A stretch of 64,000 nucleotides of DNA. It comes from Bacteroidales bacterium. GTDB lineage: Bacteria > Bacteroidota > Bacteroidia > Bacteroidales > Lentimicrobiaceae. The stretch is from the NCBI GenBank assembly GCA_016788045.1, contig JAEUTG010000021.1, positions 1-64,000 on the forward strand, given 5' to 3'. Positions 41,099 to 49,295 of this stretch are shown piece after piece. Both the position numbers and the translations under genes were made by a program. The notes below the pieces were generated by a model. That model was not told where the DNA came from. It was given only the letters and a program-made list of their open reading frames with translations, and ran no database searches. How positions within the stretch are numbered: position 1 is the stretch's first letter; each line of letters starts with the position of its first letter.

Positions 41099-41932
41099 TC
41101 AGAACTCATCTTCCTGATCTACTGAAGCGGTATCCGCGGTCATCAATTCAAGGTATGCATCGAAATCAAACACAGCGGGATCGCGGTAAACCAGGTTCAC
41201 CGATTGACCGGCGTTCAGCATCATTCCATTGGCAAACGATGGCGACTGACTGTAAACCCTGGCTGTTTCAGGATCAGCATTCTCTTCAAAAGTCTCTTCC
41301 CCGACGAGCAGGTAGTTTTCCTGTATCAGGCTGTGGGCTTCCGCACGGGTTTTCCCGATGAGAAAGGGAACCTGGTATCGTCCGTTACCGGCATTCTGTC
41401 CCACCCTGAGTGATATCACCGAACCTTTCAGGACCATGGTTCCCGGCGCAATCTCGCGGTTTCTGTAAAATTGTGCCAGCACAGCATTGGCTGCAATGTC
41501 AGGCACATAACTGACATTACCCAGTTCCAGACCATAGGTTTCGAGTGCGGCACTCGCCTGACGCAGGGTGAGGTCGACAAGATCGGGCATACTCACCTGC
41601 TCGGGCAACACAGCCACGGTAGTCAGGTAAATCTTGCGGTGCTTCTTCACATTTGAACCGGCAACCGGATCCTGTATGATCACCGATCCGCTGGGTTGCC
41701 TCGAATCGAATACCGAATCCACAACAATCACCTCGAAGTTGTCAATGGTTTCAAGCTGCTCAATCTGTGAAGGGTTCAATCCAACCAGGTTGGGCACCAC
41801 CACCGATTCACCATGGTGGGTGTACCATTTGAGCATGCTCAGCACAAGCGCCACCACAGCCGAAGTGATCACTATGGCAATGAGCAACTGCCTGAGAAAT
41901 ACACGTGTTGTAATAAACTGAATAAAATTCAT
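41099..41932 (-). CDS. membrane-anchored PASTA-domain protein
   Basis: 277 residues. One N-terminal membrane helix (about 12-33) and three PASTA modules (about 44-106, 112-178, 184-250), each opening in the VPNLVG/MPDLVD/VPFLIG style, with a short acidic tail. PASTA domains bind peptidoglycan stem or muropeptides in other bacteria. No kinase domain is attached. It is divergent from ddl, a cell-wall gene, which fits a wall-related role. The MNT-HEPN pair lies immediately downstream. Confidence 0.88.
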   Translation of the reverse strand: MNFIQFITTRVFLRQLLIAIVITSAVVALVLSMLKWYTHHGESVVVPNLVGLNPSQIEQLETIDNFEVIVVDSVFDSRQPSGSVIIQDPVAGSNVKKHRKIYLTTVAVLPEQVSMPDLVDLTLRQASAALETYGLELGNVSYVPDIAANAVLAQFYRNREIAPGTMVLKGSVISLRVGQNAGNGRYQVPFLIGKTRAEAHSLIQENYLLVGEETFEENADPETARVYSQSPSFANGMMLNAGQSVNLVYRDPAVFDFDAYLELMTADTASVDQEDEF

Positions 41933-41984
41933 GCAAATCAGATTAACCCCTGTACAAAAAGCTACATCCGGCCGTCAGGTTTAT

Positions 41985-41992
41985 TAACTTTG
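41985..41992 (+). promoter_or_regulatory. candidate ddl promoter -7 element
   Basis: TAACTTTG matches TAnnTTTG exactly. It would give a leader of about 170 nt before ATG 42170, or 25 nt before the in-frame ATG at 42026. Confidence 0.45.
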
Positions 41993-42169
41993 CAGCCGTG
42001 AAATTATTGCCCGGTCAGCAAAGATATGAAACTTTGGCCGGCCCGGAAACAGGCATCCTCCGAAATCTTTGAACACTGCTTTCAACGGGTTTCATGGAGC
42101 TGCCACCCGGAAGGTTTCACAAGGGATCCGTACTCCCGGTTAAAAAAAATTGCAAACATCAGACATCCT

Positions 42170-43174
42170 ATGAAGAAAAACATTGCGCTGCTCCTGGGCG
42201 GTTACTCCGCAGAATATGAAATATCGGTCAAAAGCGGAAAAGTAATTGCCGCTCACCTGGATCAGGACCTGTTCAATGTTTTTCCAGTAAGGATAACCGA
42301 AAAAAGCTGGCACTACACCGATCCTGAAGGCAATACGACAGAGGTTAACCGCAATGATTTCTCGCTTGTTACCGCAGCCGGACGCATCAGCTTCGATGCT
42401 GCCTTTATCGGCATCCATGGCACCCCCGGGGAGGACGGTAAACTCCAGGGGTACCTCGACATGATGGGAATTCCTTACAATACCTGCGGAAGGGCTACCT
42501 CAGCGCTTACCTTCAACAAATTTTTCTGCAACGAGTTTGCCGGACGCATGGGGGTGAACGTGGCCAAAACAGTTTATCTGCACAAACGCGACGTCATCAG
42601 TCCAGATGAAATAACAGCCATCACCGGTTTGCCCTGTTTCGTGAAGCCCAACAGCAATGGCTCCAGCATCGGCATCACCAAGGTAAAAACCCCGGAAGGC
42701 CTGATACCGGCCATAGAAAACGCCCTGAAGGAAGATGATGAAGTGCTGGTGCAGGAGTTCATTCCCGGTACGGAAGTAACGTGCGGTATCTTTGAAGAAA
42801 AGGGTCAGCTGAAAATACTGCCCTTAACAGCGATCATCAGCCACAAAGAGTGGTTTGACTACGAAGCCAAATACACCGACGGTCTGGCCGATGAAATCAC
42901 TCCGGCGCCTATTGACATACACCTGGCCGATACCTGCCGGGAAACTTCAGCCATGCTCTACCGCAAACTGAACTGCCGGGGCATCGTCAGGTTCGATTAC
43001 ATCCTCACCCCGGAGAGCCACACAAACCCCGGCTCGTTTTACTTTCTTGAAGTGAATACGGTGCCCGGCTTGTCTGAAGCCAGCATTGTGCCACGCCAGG
43101 CCGCCAGTGTGGGCATCAGCCTGAAACAACTGTTTACCAAGGTATTGACTGAAACCCTGGAGAACTACGCTTAA
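42170..43174 (+). CDS. ddl: D-alanine--D-alanine ligase
   Basis: ATP-grasp ligase making D-Ala-D-Ala for peptidoglycan. From ATG 42170 it has 334 residues and starts MKKNIALLLGGYSAEYEISV, the normal beginning. Further motifs are HGTPGEDGKLQGYLDMMGIP, FVKPNSNGSSIGITKV, EVTCGIFE, FDYILTP and EVNTVPGLSEASIVP. The frame is open to an ATG at 42026, adding 48 residues not usual for the family. The promoter candidate lies before both, so 42170 rests on homology. Divergent from the PASTA gene. Confidence 0.94.
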   Translation: MKKNIALLLGGYSAEYEISVKSGKVIAAHLDQDLFNVFPVRITEKSWHYTDPEGNTTEVNRNDFSLVTAAGRISFDAAFIGIHGTPGEDGKLQGYLDMMGIPYNTCGRATSALTFNKFFCNEFAGRMGVNVAKTVYLHKRDVISPDEITAITGLPCFVKPNSNGSSIGITKVKTPEGLIPAIENALKEDDEVLVQEFIPGTEVTCGIFEEKGQLKILPLTAIISHKEWFDYEAKYTDGLADEITPAPIDIHLADTCRETSAMLYRKLNCRGIVRFDYILTPESHTNPGSFYFLEVNTVPGLSEASIVPRQAASVGISLKQLFTKVLTETLENYA

Positions 43175-43245
43175 AGTTGTGAACTACGGGTTCCTTCTTA
43201 TTTGGCTTTTTTGCAACCAGCGGAATAAACCCTGATCGAAGGGTT

Positions 43246-43361
43246 CGTCCCTCGTCCCTTTTTCGCGTCCCTCGTCCCTTTTTCGCGTCCCTCGTCCCTT
43301 CTTCGCGTCCCTCGTCCCTTCTTCGCGTCCCTCGTCCCTTTTTCGCGTCCCTCGTCCCTTT
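43246..43361. repeat. 20-bp tandem repeat, about six units
   Basis: Six contiguous units of CGTCCCTCGTCCCTTNTTCG, differing only at one T/C position in units 3 and 4, with the last unit cut short. No spacers separate the units, so it is a minisatellite and not a CRISPR array. It is strongly strand-biased (pyrimidine-rich on plus). It lies between ddl and the AT-rich accessory segment. Between 43362 and 43632 no gene or clear site is seen. Confidence 0.9.
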
Positions 43362-43632
43362 CAGCTCAGTTTGTTGCTGAAGGTGACGAAATCCGGTTTT
43401 TGAAAAAATCTCTGTCCTGCTGAATTAAGCGAAACATTTTCCTTCTACCTTAGCTGTATTCTTATCATCTTTGTATTTTGAACGACCTGAATTGCGGTTA
43501 TTCGCAGAACGGCTGTTCCGGTTTAAACGTTTAAAAACGAATTCATTTTACTGGCATAGTATTGATTTACAATGGTTTAATTTCAATGACTTAGGATTTT
43601 AAACAATAAGTTGATGTTGCGTGTATACACTT

Positions 43633-43639
43633 GTTAGGT
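43633..43639. other. GTTAGGT core site left of the RM pair
   Basis: GTTAGGT fits the integron simple-site core GTTRRRY. The ten bases TGTTAGGTGC (43632-43641) are the exact inverse complement of GCACCTAACA at 46657-46666 on the other side of the methyltransferase/nuclease pair. A perfect palindrome, GTGTATACAC, lies at 43621-43630. The role as a cassette boundary is inference. Confidence 0.45.
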
Positions 43640-43697
43640 GCAAGCTTAAAAAAACACGACCTTTGAAACAAACAAAGACAAACAGACGACATTTATA

Positions 43698-45263
43698 ATG
43701 ATTGAGAAACAGAAAAGAGATAGATACGAGATGCACAAGTATTGGGGCAAAAAGCCTTCTAATGACTTGAAATCCTTAATTGAGAAATACTCAGAGGAGG
43801 GAGACACTATTCTAGACCCTTTTTCAGGATATGGCGTTTTTTGCTGCGAAGCATACTTATTAAATAGAAATGTAATTTCTAATGACTTAAATCCAATAGC
43901 TAACTTTATTAATCGACAGTTACTTTCAAAGGAGTTTGACTTAAACAAACTTTCCAATGAATGGAAATCAATAAAAAAAGAATTTGAGCCATTTGTAAAC
44001 CTTTGGTTCAGTTTAAACACAGGAGAAGAAGTAGTTCAACTTATTAATGTACTAAGGGACAAAAACGATAAACCTATAAAAGCAAGATTCAAAAGTTCAA
44101 AAGCCAAAAAAACAGAGGAAATATCCTTATCTGAAAATCAAATTGAAGACTTTCTAAATTTTGAAAATATTCAAGAAATTAAAGATTGGTATCCAACTGA
44201 TGATCTTATTGAAAATTCAAGAATTTCTGCAAAAAAAGGAATGACGGTTGCTGACCTTTTTACAAAAAGGACTTTAGCTTGTCATTCAAGACTTTTAAGT
44301 CTTATAGAATCAAAATCCTCAGGTAATGAACAACAATTGCTCAAATTGGCATTCACTGCTAATCTTGCTAACTGTTCAAAATTAGTTCCTCCTATTAAGT
44401 CTAGAGGAGATATGTCACAAGGAGCTTGGATGACTGGATTTTATTTTGGTGACACATATCTTGAAAATAATGTCCTTCAATACTTTGAAAACAGATTAGA
44501 CAAGATTATCAAAGGAAAAAAGGACTATATGAGCTTTTTTGATAAAGGTCTGTTTAATAATTATACCAATACATATACAGTAACCCAATACGATGCTAAG
44601 TCACTACAAATTCCTAGTGATAGTTTAGACTACATTTTCACTGACCCGCCTTACGGTGATGCTGTTCCATACTTTGAGCAAAGTATTATCTGGAATTCTT
44701 GGCTTAGGTTAACACCAGAATACAAAAAAGAGATTGTAATATCAGACAGTAAATGCAGAGACAAAAACACAGAAAAGTTTGAAGAAGAAATAAACGAGGC
44801 ATTTTCAGAAATAAGAAGAGTTTTAAAATTAGGTGGTTATTTTTCATTAACCTATCATTCACTTTCTGGTTTGGAATGGAAAGCAATAACAAATGCCTGC
44901 TTAAAAAATGGGTTTGAAATGGTATCTTTTGAATGGCTAGTTCAAAAGACCTTCACTCCAAGACAAATAAATCGGTCAAAAAGTATCAAGGGAGATGTTC
45001 TTGTGACATTTCAAAAATCTCCAAGTATCAAATCAATTATCTTGGATGACAAACAAACTGAAACATTTTTCAAGACTGAAATTGAAAATTGGCTATCTAT
45101 CGAAACTCTCGACACAAATGAAATTTTCTTAAGAATAATGAAGCTTATTTTTTCAAAAAAGATAATAATTGGGAATATCGATATTCTTGATATTCTCATT
45201 AAAAACTTTGGATTCACCGATAATAATAACTGGGTATTAAATGACAAACTTGAGCTTTGCTGA
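43698..45263 (+). CDS. DNA methyltransferase (N6-adenine/N4-cytosine type)
   Basis: 521 residues. The SAM-binding motif I is DPFSGYG (40-46), preceded by HKYWGKKP (13-20) which may act as motif X. The catalytic motif IV is TDPPYGD (315-321). Between them lies a long insertion (about 50-310), the position of a target-recognition region in alpha-order enzymes. Downstream RRVLKLGGYFSLTYH is the usual later motif. Its end overlaps the next gene by 23 bp, so the two are translationally coupled. The codon composition is much more AT-rich than the flanking core genes, a sign of transfer. Recognition sequence unknown. Confidence 0.85.
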   Translation: MIEKQKRDRYEMHKYWGKKPSNDLKSLIEKYSEEGDTILDPFSGYGVFCCEAYLLNRNVISNDLNPIANFINRQLLSKEFDLNKLSNEWKSIKKEFEPFVNLWFSLNTGEEVVQLINVLRDKNDKPIKARFKSSKAKKTEEISLSENQIEDFLNFENIQEIKDWYPTDDLIENSRISAKKGMTVADLFTKRTLACHSRLLSLIESKSSGNEQQLLKLAFTANLANCSKLVPPIKSRGDMSQGAWMTGFYFGDTYLENNVLQYFENRLDKIIKGKKDYMSFFDKGLFNNYTNTYTVTQYDAKSLQIPSDSLDYIFTDPPYGDAVPYFEQSIIWNSWLRLTPEYKKEIVISDSKCRDKNTEKFEEEINEAFSEIRRVLKLGGYFSLTYHSLSGLEWKAITNACLKNGFEMVSFEWLVQKTFTPRQINRSKSIKGDVLVTFQKSPSIKSIILDDKQTETFFKTEIENWLSIETLDTNEIFLRIMKLIFSKKIIIGNIDILDILIKNFGFTDNNNWVLNDKLELC

Positions 45264-46650
45264 ACTTGACACCTTTTTCAGAAAGGACGATTTCCCTTCA
45301 ATTGAAAATGATAATAGAGGGATACGATATTTAAAACTAAGAAGCATGTCTCGAAGCGAGACAATGGAAGAATTTTGTTCCCTACATAATATAGATATTT
45401 CCCAATTACAATCGAAACAATACTTATCACATGTCTTTGATCATGCTGGGATTTTAAACGAACACATTGTTTCATTTATTAATCAAAAATATCAGCAGGA
45501 ACGTGATTTACGAAAAGCTAATGAAGCTTTTTTAATCGACCAATTAAGCAGACTTTTAACTTTCGATTGGGGTGGCTCCTTCGGAAATAGTCTTGAAAAA
45601 AACATAGTTGACAATTATGTGAAAAAAATTCAATCTTACGATCAAATAAGCGAGGAGATTGAGGGCAGATTACTTATGAGTTTAAGGGGCTATACATTAA
45701 ATTCATGGTATAATCATTGGACATCTATTTTAATTGAGGATTTATTTAAAGACCACCCGAATGTATTACCAACAGTAGGACTTGTAAAAAAGATTGATTT
45801 CTTTATTAATGATATACCTTTTGATTTAAAGGTTACATATTTCCCTGCTGAGTTGATGACAAGCAAATTACTGGTTGAAGGGTATAGAAAAGAATCAATA
45901 AGCCTGAGAGATAAGTGTAATGAATTGGGCATTCAAGTGCCTAATATTGACAACACGAAAGAACTAATTCGATTGTTTAAAGAGCTTCTTGGGGTTTATC
46001 AACAATCGATTACTGACTTTATTAGGGTGGAAAGAAATAACATTGAATCTCTAAAATCAAAATGCCTAGAATTAAACATTGGATTTGACGCAACTAAAGT
46101 CGCTAACGATTTAAAACGGGACCTAATTTCCTTACTGCGAGAGCATAGAGAGTCTATCAAAACGTACATTAGCTCAGTAAAATATCAAACAGAACTTAGT
46201 AAACTAAAATCGAAATGTAATCAGTTGAACATCCTTGTACCGGACGATTTAAGTGATAACGCTCTAGAACAACACCTTTATAATAAACTCTCTGAAGATC
46301 ACCGACCTGAAGCAAGAGAATTTGTTAATGAAATAAGAGAAAGTAAGAGAGCTATAATTAATGAAGCGGAGCAAAATCCAGCCGAACTAAAAAAATGGCT
46401 ATATGAGAATCAAGGTGAGGCTAGATTTGACGCTTCAAACAGATTCTTTTTAATTTTAACTGATGAAAATGAAATTTATAATAGTTGGAAATTAAAAAGA
46501 AGTATTCCTTTTCTCCGTGATAGAATAAATTCCCATCTTGACACAATTTTGGAAAGAACAGAAGACCTGAATACAGAGTTCTATTGGCATGCAGGCCAGC
46601 AAACATACAATTGTAAATCGGACATACTTTTTATTAAACAGACAGAATAA
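45241..46650 (+). CDS. putative restriction endonuclease with PD-(D/E)XK site and triplicated central repeat
   Basis: 469 residues, no recognised named family. A nuclease-like core is visible at about 155-205: Glu166 in SILIEDLF, Asp186 in KKIDFFIN and Asp195-Leu-Lys197 in FDLKVTYFP, an E ... D-(x8)-DxK pattern of the PD-(D/E)XK fold. Residues 222-365 are three imperfect copies of a ~50-residue helical unit, beginning LRDKCNELGIQVP (222), LKSKCLELNIGF (271) and LKSKCNQLNILVP (322), each with an invariant Lys-Cys. The C-terminus is helical and ends in a beta segment. Overlap with the methyltransferase makes it its likely restriction partner (inference). AT-rich like its neighbour. Confidence 0.65.
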   Translation: MTNLSFAELDTFFRKDDFPSIENDNRGIRYLKLRSMSRSETMEEFCSLHNIDISQLQSKQYLSHVFDHAGILNEHIVSFINQKYQQERDLRKANEAFLIDQLSRLLTFDWGGSFGNSLEKNIVDNYVKKIQSYDQISEEIEGRLLMSLRGYTLNSWYNHWTSILIEDLFKDHPNVLPTVGLVKKIDFFINDIPFDLKVTYFPAELMTSKLLVEGYRKESISLRDKCNELGIQVPNIDNTKELIRLFKELLGVYQQSITDFIRVERNNIESLKSKCLELNIGFDATKVANDLKRDLISLLREHRESIKTYISSVKYQTELSKLKSKCNQLNILVPDDLSDNALEQHLYNKLSEDHRPEAREFVNEIRESKRAIINEAEQNPAELKKWLYENQGEARFDASNRFFLILTDENEIYNSWKLKRSIPFLRDRINSHLDTILERTEDLNTEFYWHAGQQTYNCKSDILFIKQTE

Positions 46651-46658
46651 AAGCCAGC

Positions 46659-46791
46659 ACCTAACAGCGGTTTGGCGTAATGGCGGGTTCAGTGCTTCGT
46701 TTGATAGGTTAGTGGTCGGTTCAAGTGCAGTTCTTTGATTGAAATTTTGTGCTAAAAATCCGCCACTTCGCCAAGCCGCAAAACGTTGTAC
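46659..46791. repeat. 133-bp palindromic element, attC-like
   Basis: Starts with ACCTAAC (matches RYYYAAC) and ends with GTTGTAC (one position off GTTRRRY). Just inside, GCGGTTTGGCG...TGGCGG (46667-46686) pairs with CCGCCA...CGCCAAGCCGC (46760-46779) at about 17 of 20 positions. A central stretch of ~70 bp shows little symmetry. Length and layout (outer core sites, inner long imperfect stem) are those of integron attC sites. It could equally be a widespread non-integron palindromic repeat. No integrase gene is in the window. Confidence 0.5.
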
Positions 46792-46809
46792 CCGATTAAT
46801 TAGAACTCT

Positions 46810-47325
46810 ATGAAAACAAGGAGAATAGTAATAGTCATAGCTCTACTTTCCATTTACAGTTTAACATATTCTCAGAATGAATGGGATTCGTGGAATAATA
46901 ATTACAAAGAAAAATCAATTACACAATTGATAAGAAATGAACGGATCTATGCTGATTCCGTGGAAAATGGATTGATAGAAGGTGAATATTATCTAAGGAT
47001 GGATAATTACCGGTTTCAAGCAACCTTTAAAGGAGAAAAACGACCCATCCCGGAAGAAATCTTACAGTCAATGAAAAGAGTATACAAAGCAGTTGGCCAG
47101 CCGGAGTATCTTTCGACATTTGATAAAATCAAAAATGAATACCTGTTTGAAATTGATGGAAATGAATATTGGTTTCCGATTCAGCCGATACTTGAAAAAC
47201 CGCTGAAAAAGGAGATAAATAAAAATGAGAAAGTTTACTTGTATTGTCTCTTCCTGAATGAGCATACGATAAAGAAAGAACTTTATAATACGCTGTTTAT
47301 CTCTGAATTTAAAAAAGAATATTAA
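46810..47325 (+). CDS. small exported protein of unknown function
   Basis: 171 residues. A short signal peptide (RIVIVIALLSIYSLTYSQ) is followed by a hydrophilic alpha/beta protein with no motif that I recognise. It starts 18 bp after the end of the palindromic element, the position of a cassette gene, and shares the AT-rich composition of the methyltransferase and nuclease genes. It therefore probably belongs to the same acquired segment. Confidence 0.6.
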   Translation: MKTRRIVIVIALLSIYSLTYSQNEWDSWNNNYKEKSITQLIRNERIYADSVENGLIEGEYYLRMDNYRFQATFKGEKRPIPEEILQSMKRVYKAVGQPEYLSTFDKIKNEYLFEIDGNEYWFPIQPILEKPLKKEINKNEKVYLYCLFLNEHTIKKELYNTLFISEFKKEY

Positions 47326-47676
47326 ACCCTGCTCAATCGATCAGACGGCCGGCAAGCGATTAGACTCACCGGTGCGTCATCCGGCAAAAGCTCAGGAACA
47401 CCTCTCACATTTGCCCCCGCGGTAGTGCCACTTTACCCTTCCTTGGTCAGACTAGACTCCCGGGCCTCGTTTTCTGTGCTTTAAATTGGCTACCCTGATC
47501 AGGCGGCAATTCCTGCATCCACCGCCCTCCCCCTGCGGCTGCTCTCCCCGGATTAGTCATTCTCGTTATTCAATTCCGCCCCGGATGCTGTTCACTTCAC
47601 CCGTTTTGTCATACAGTTCACCATTCCGGATTGACGCTTCACAGGGTATTGGTTTTCAAGGGCCTCAGGCTGACCT
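47326..47676. other. intergenic stretch without a supported gene
   Basis: GC-rich again after the AT-rich segment, so the right boundary of the foreign block lies near 47330. A short frame here (47486-47710) has no start context or recognisable product. No hairpin or repeat of note was seen by eye. Confidence 0.5.
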
Positions 47677-47684
47677 ATTTTTGC
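47677..47684 (+). promoter_or_regulatory. promoter -7 element for the 47.7-kb gene
   Basis: TATTTTTG matches TAnnTTTG exactly, 44 nt before the ATG, with a T-rich -33 region (TTTT at 47654-47657). Confidence 0.55.
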
Positions 47685-47728
47685 TTCATCAACAAAAACT
47701 GAAACCCTAACCTTTAAAATCCAATACC

Positions 47729-48061
47729 ATGAAAACACAAATTCTTGCAGCCGTTGCTGCCCTGTTCATGCTCCTTAGCCTTTCGGCCAGTGCTGAGGGT
47801 AACAAAACCGCTCCCAAGCCCAATGTGAAAATCTTCCGCAACAACAGCGAAAGTGTGGATGTGTATGTGGCAAAACCTGCCGGCGAACTGCTGAAGATTG
47901 TCATTTACAGCGAATCGGGCACCCGCATGATGACCACCCGCGTTAAAAAACAATCCACCCGTTACATCCGCTACTACCTGAATGAGCTTCCGAAAGGCAA
48001 TTACAAGGTTTCTGTGCTCAAAGACAATGAATCCATTGCCGACTTCAACCTCTCGCTCTGA
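47729..48061 (+). CDS. small exported protein, sorting-domain-like fold
   Basis: 110 residues. Signal peptide (ILAAVAALFMLLSLSASAEG) and an ~85-residue beta-sandwich-like mature part with KIVIYSESGTRMMTTRV and LNELPKGNYKVSVLKDNE, reminiscent of T9SS C-terminal or DUF3244-type folds, but standing alone. Secretion to the periplasm or beyond is likely, function unknown. Its own promoter lies upstream, and a separate one precedes the next gene. Confidence 0.65.
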   Translation: MKTQILAAVAALFMLLSLSASAEGNKTAPKPNVKIFRNNSESVDVYVAKPAGELLKIVIYSESGTRMMTTRVKKQSTRYIRYYLNELPKGNYKVSVLKDNESIADFNLSL

Positions 48062-48223
48062 ATTGCCGCTAACACAAAACTGAAACCATGAGAACAGGCA
48101 GCCAAAACTTCCGCCATGTAACCGAAAACGCCGGGATCCGTTCCGGCGCTTTTCAGCTGCAGATTTCAGGAAGCAACCGGGCTGCATTGCTGTTCCGCCT
48201 GTCTGAAATAATCACCGATTTGC

Positions 48224-48231
48224 TACCTTTG
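48224..48231 (+). promoter_or_regulatory. promoter -7 element of the LytS/LytTR operon
   Basis: TACCTTTG matches TAnnTTTG exactly, 21 nt before ATG 48253. It lies inside the longer open frame from 48088, which argues for the shorter kinase. Confidence 0.6.
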
Positions 48232-48252
48232 AAGTCCGGCAGATACAACAAC

Positions 48253-49290
48253 ATGGTTAAAGGTATAGTGAACAGACTGATACCCAGATTACTGATCCTG
48301 ATTGCGGCCAGCTTTCCCCTGAAACTGATGCTCGATCTGATCTTTCGTCTCCTTTACCGTAACCACGAGATTATCAGGCCGGCCGCAGAATATCTCGGTG
48401 CTGCCCTGCTGACCCTCGTTACACTGGAAATGGTAAGGCTGATGAAGAAGCAGCTTGAACGGTTTTTCCCATGGGAAAAAAGCCCCCTGCGCCGGCTGAT
48501 CATTGAAATTGCTGCCGGTTCGGTGCTGGTTACCGTCATCATTCTGGCCATCAACATTCCCCTGAAAGTTTATCTCCTTGAAATACAGTTTATTCAGCTT
48601 TCCGATGAGATTATCACTACCCTTTACTACCTCTTTCTGTTTGCCCTGATCCCTGCTTTTACAGAGTTTGCCCTGTTTCTCCTCAAACGCTGGAGACATG
48701 GCCTTGCCGAGATGGAAAGGTTCCGCAAGGAAAACGCAGAGTATCGTTTCGAAGCCCTGCGGACCCAGGTAAATCCGCATTTTCTGTTCAACAGCCTGAA
48801 CACCCTTTCCTCGCTGATGTACGAAGACCGCGACAAGGCGGCCGGGTTTATCCGCGACCTTTCCGATGTTTACCGGTATGTGCTTGACAACCGCAGCAAG
48901 GAACTGATCCCGCTGAGCGATGAACTGAAATTCATCCGTTCATTTGTAACCCTCTATCAGCTGAGGTTCGACAACAAGCTGGAGGTTGTATTTGACATAC
49001 CCGAAGATCAGCAAGTAAGGCTGATCGCGCCCATGACCCTGCAGCTGCTCATCGAGAATGCCGTGAAGCACAACATTGTATCGGCCCGGAAACCACTCAC
49101 CATCAGGATAGATGCCACCGGAAACGGCTGTATTGCTGTTTCGAACAACCTTCAGCGGAAAACCACCGGGGTGGTATCCTCAGGCATAGGGCTGGCCAAT
49201 ATCAGCAGCCGCTATGGCTTTCTCACCGAAAAACCGGTGGAAGTGATTGAAACGGAAACAGCGTTTATTGTGAAAGTCCCTTTAATCTGA
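48253..49290 (+). CDS. LytS-type sensor histidine kinase
   Basis: 345 residues from ATG 48253: four membrane helices in the first ~145 residues, a short helical linker, then the His_kinase domain with phospho-acceptor His176 in TQVNPHFLFNSLN. The ATP-binding half follows (LIENAVKHNI, GIGLANISSRYG). An alternative ATG at 48088 would add 55 residues, but a promoter element lies between. Its response regulator starts 5 bp downstream. The signal is unknown; a membrane or cell-surface cue is likely. Confidence 0.92.
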   Translation: MVKGIVNRLIPRLLILIAASFPLKLMLDLIFRLLYRNHEIIRPAAEYLGAALLTLVTLEMVRLMKKQLERFFPWEKSPLRRLIIEIAAGSVLVTVIILAINIPLKVYLLEIQFIQLSDEIITTLYYLFLFALIPAFTEFALFLLKRWRHGLAEMERFRKENAEYRFEALRTQVNPHFLFNSLNTLSSLMYEDRDKAAGFIRDLSDVYRYVLDNRSKELIPLSDELKFIRSFVTLYQLRFDNKLEVVFDIPEDQQVRLIAPMTLQLLIENAVKHNIVSARKPLTIRIDATGNGCIAVSNNLQRKTTGVVSSGIGLANISSRYGFLTEKPVEVIETETAFIVKVPLI

Positions 49291-49295
49291 CCGAT

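Noticed and set aside
43246..43361. Possible CRISPR array because of the regular 20-bp units
   Set aside because: Units are directly contiguous with no spacers, and no cas genes are in the window.
43621..43630. Palindrome GTGTATACAC as an operator
   Set aside because: No promoter or regulator nearby supports it, and it lies next to the core-site sequence, so I leave it as part of that structure.
47486..47710. A 74-codon frame between the AT-rich block and the 47.7-kb gene
   Set aside because: Proline/serine-rich translation without family match, and it overlaps the promoter at 47677-47684.
48088..48252. N-terminal extension of the LytS-type kinase
   Set aside because: A TACCTTTG promoter element lies inside it, and the shorter start at 48253 gives the usual membrane region.
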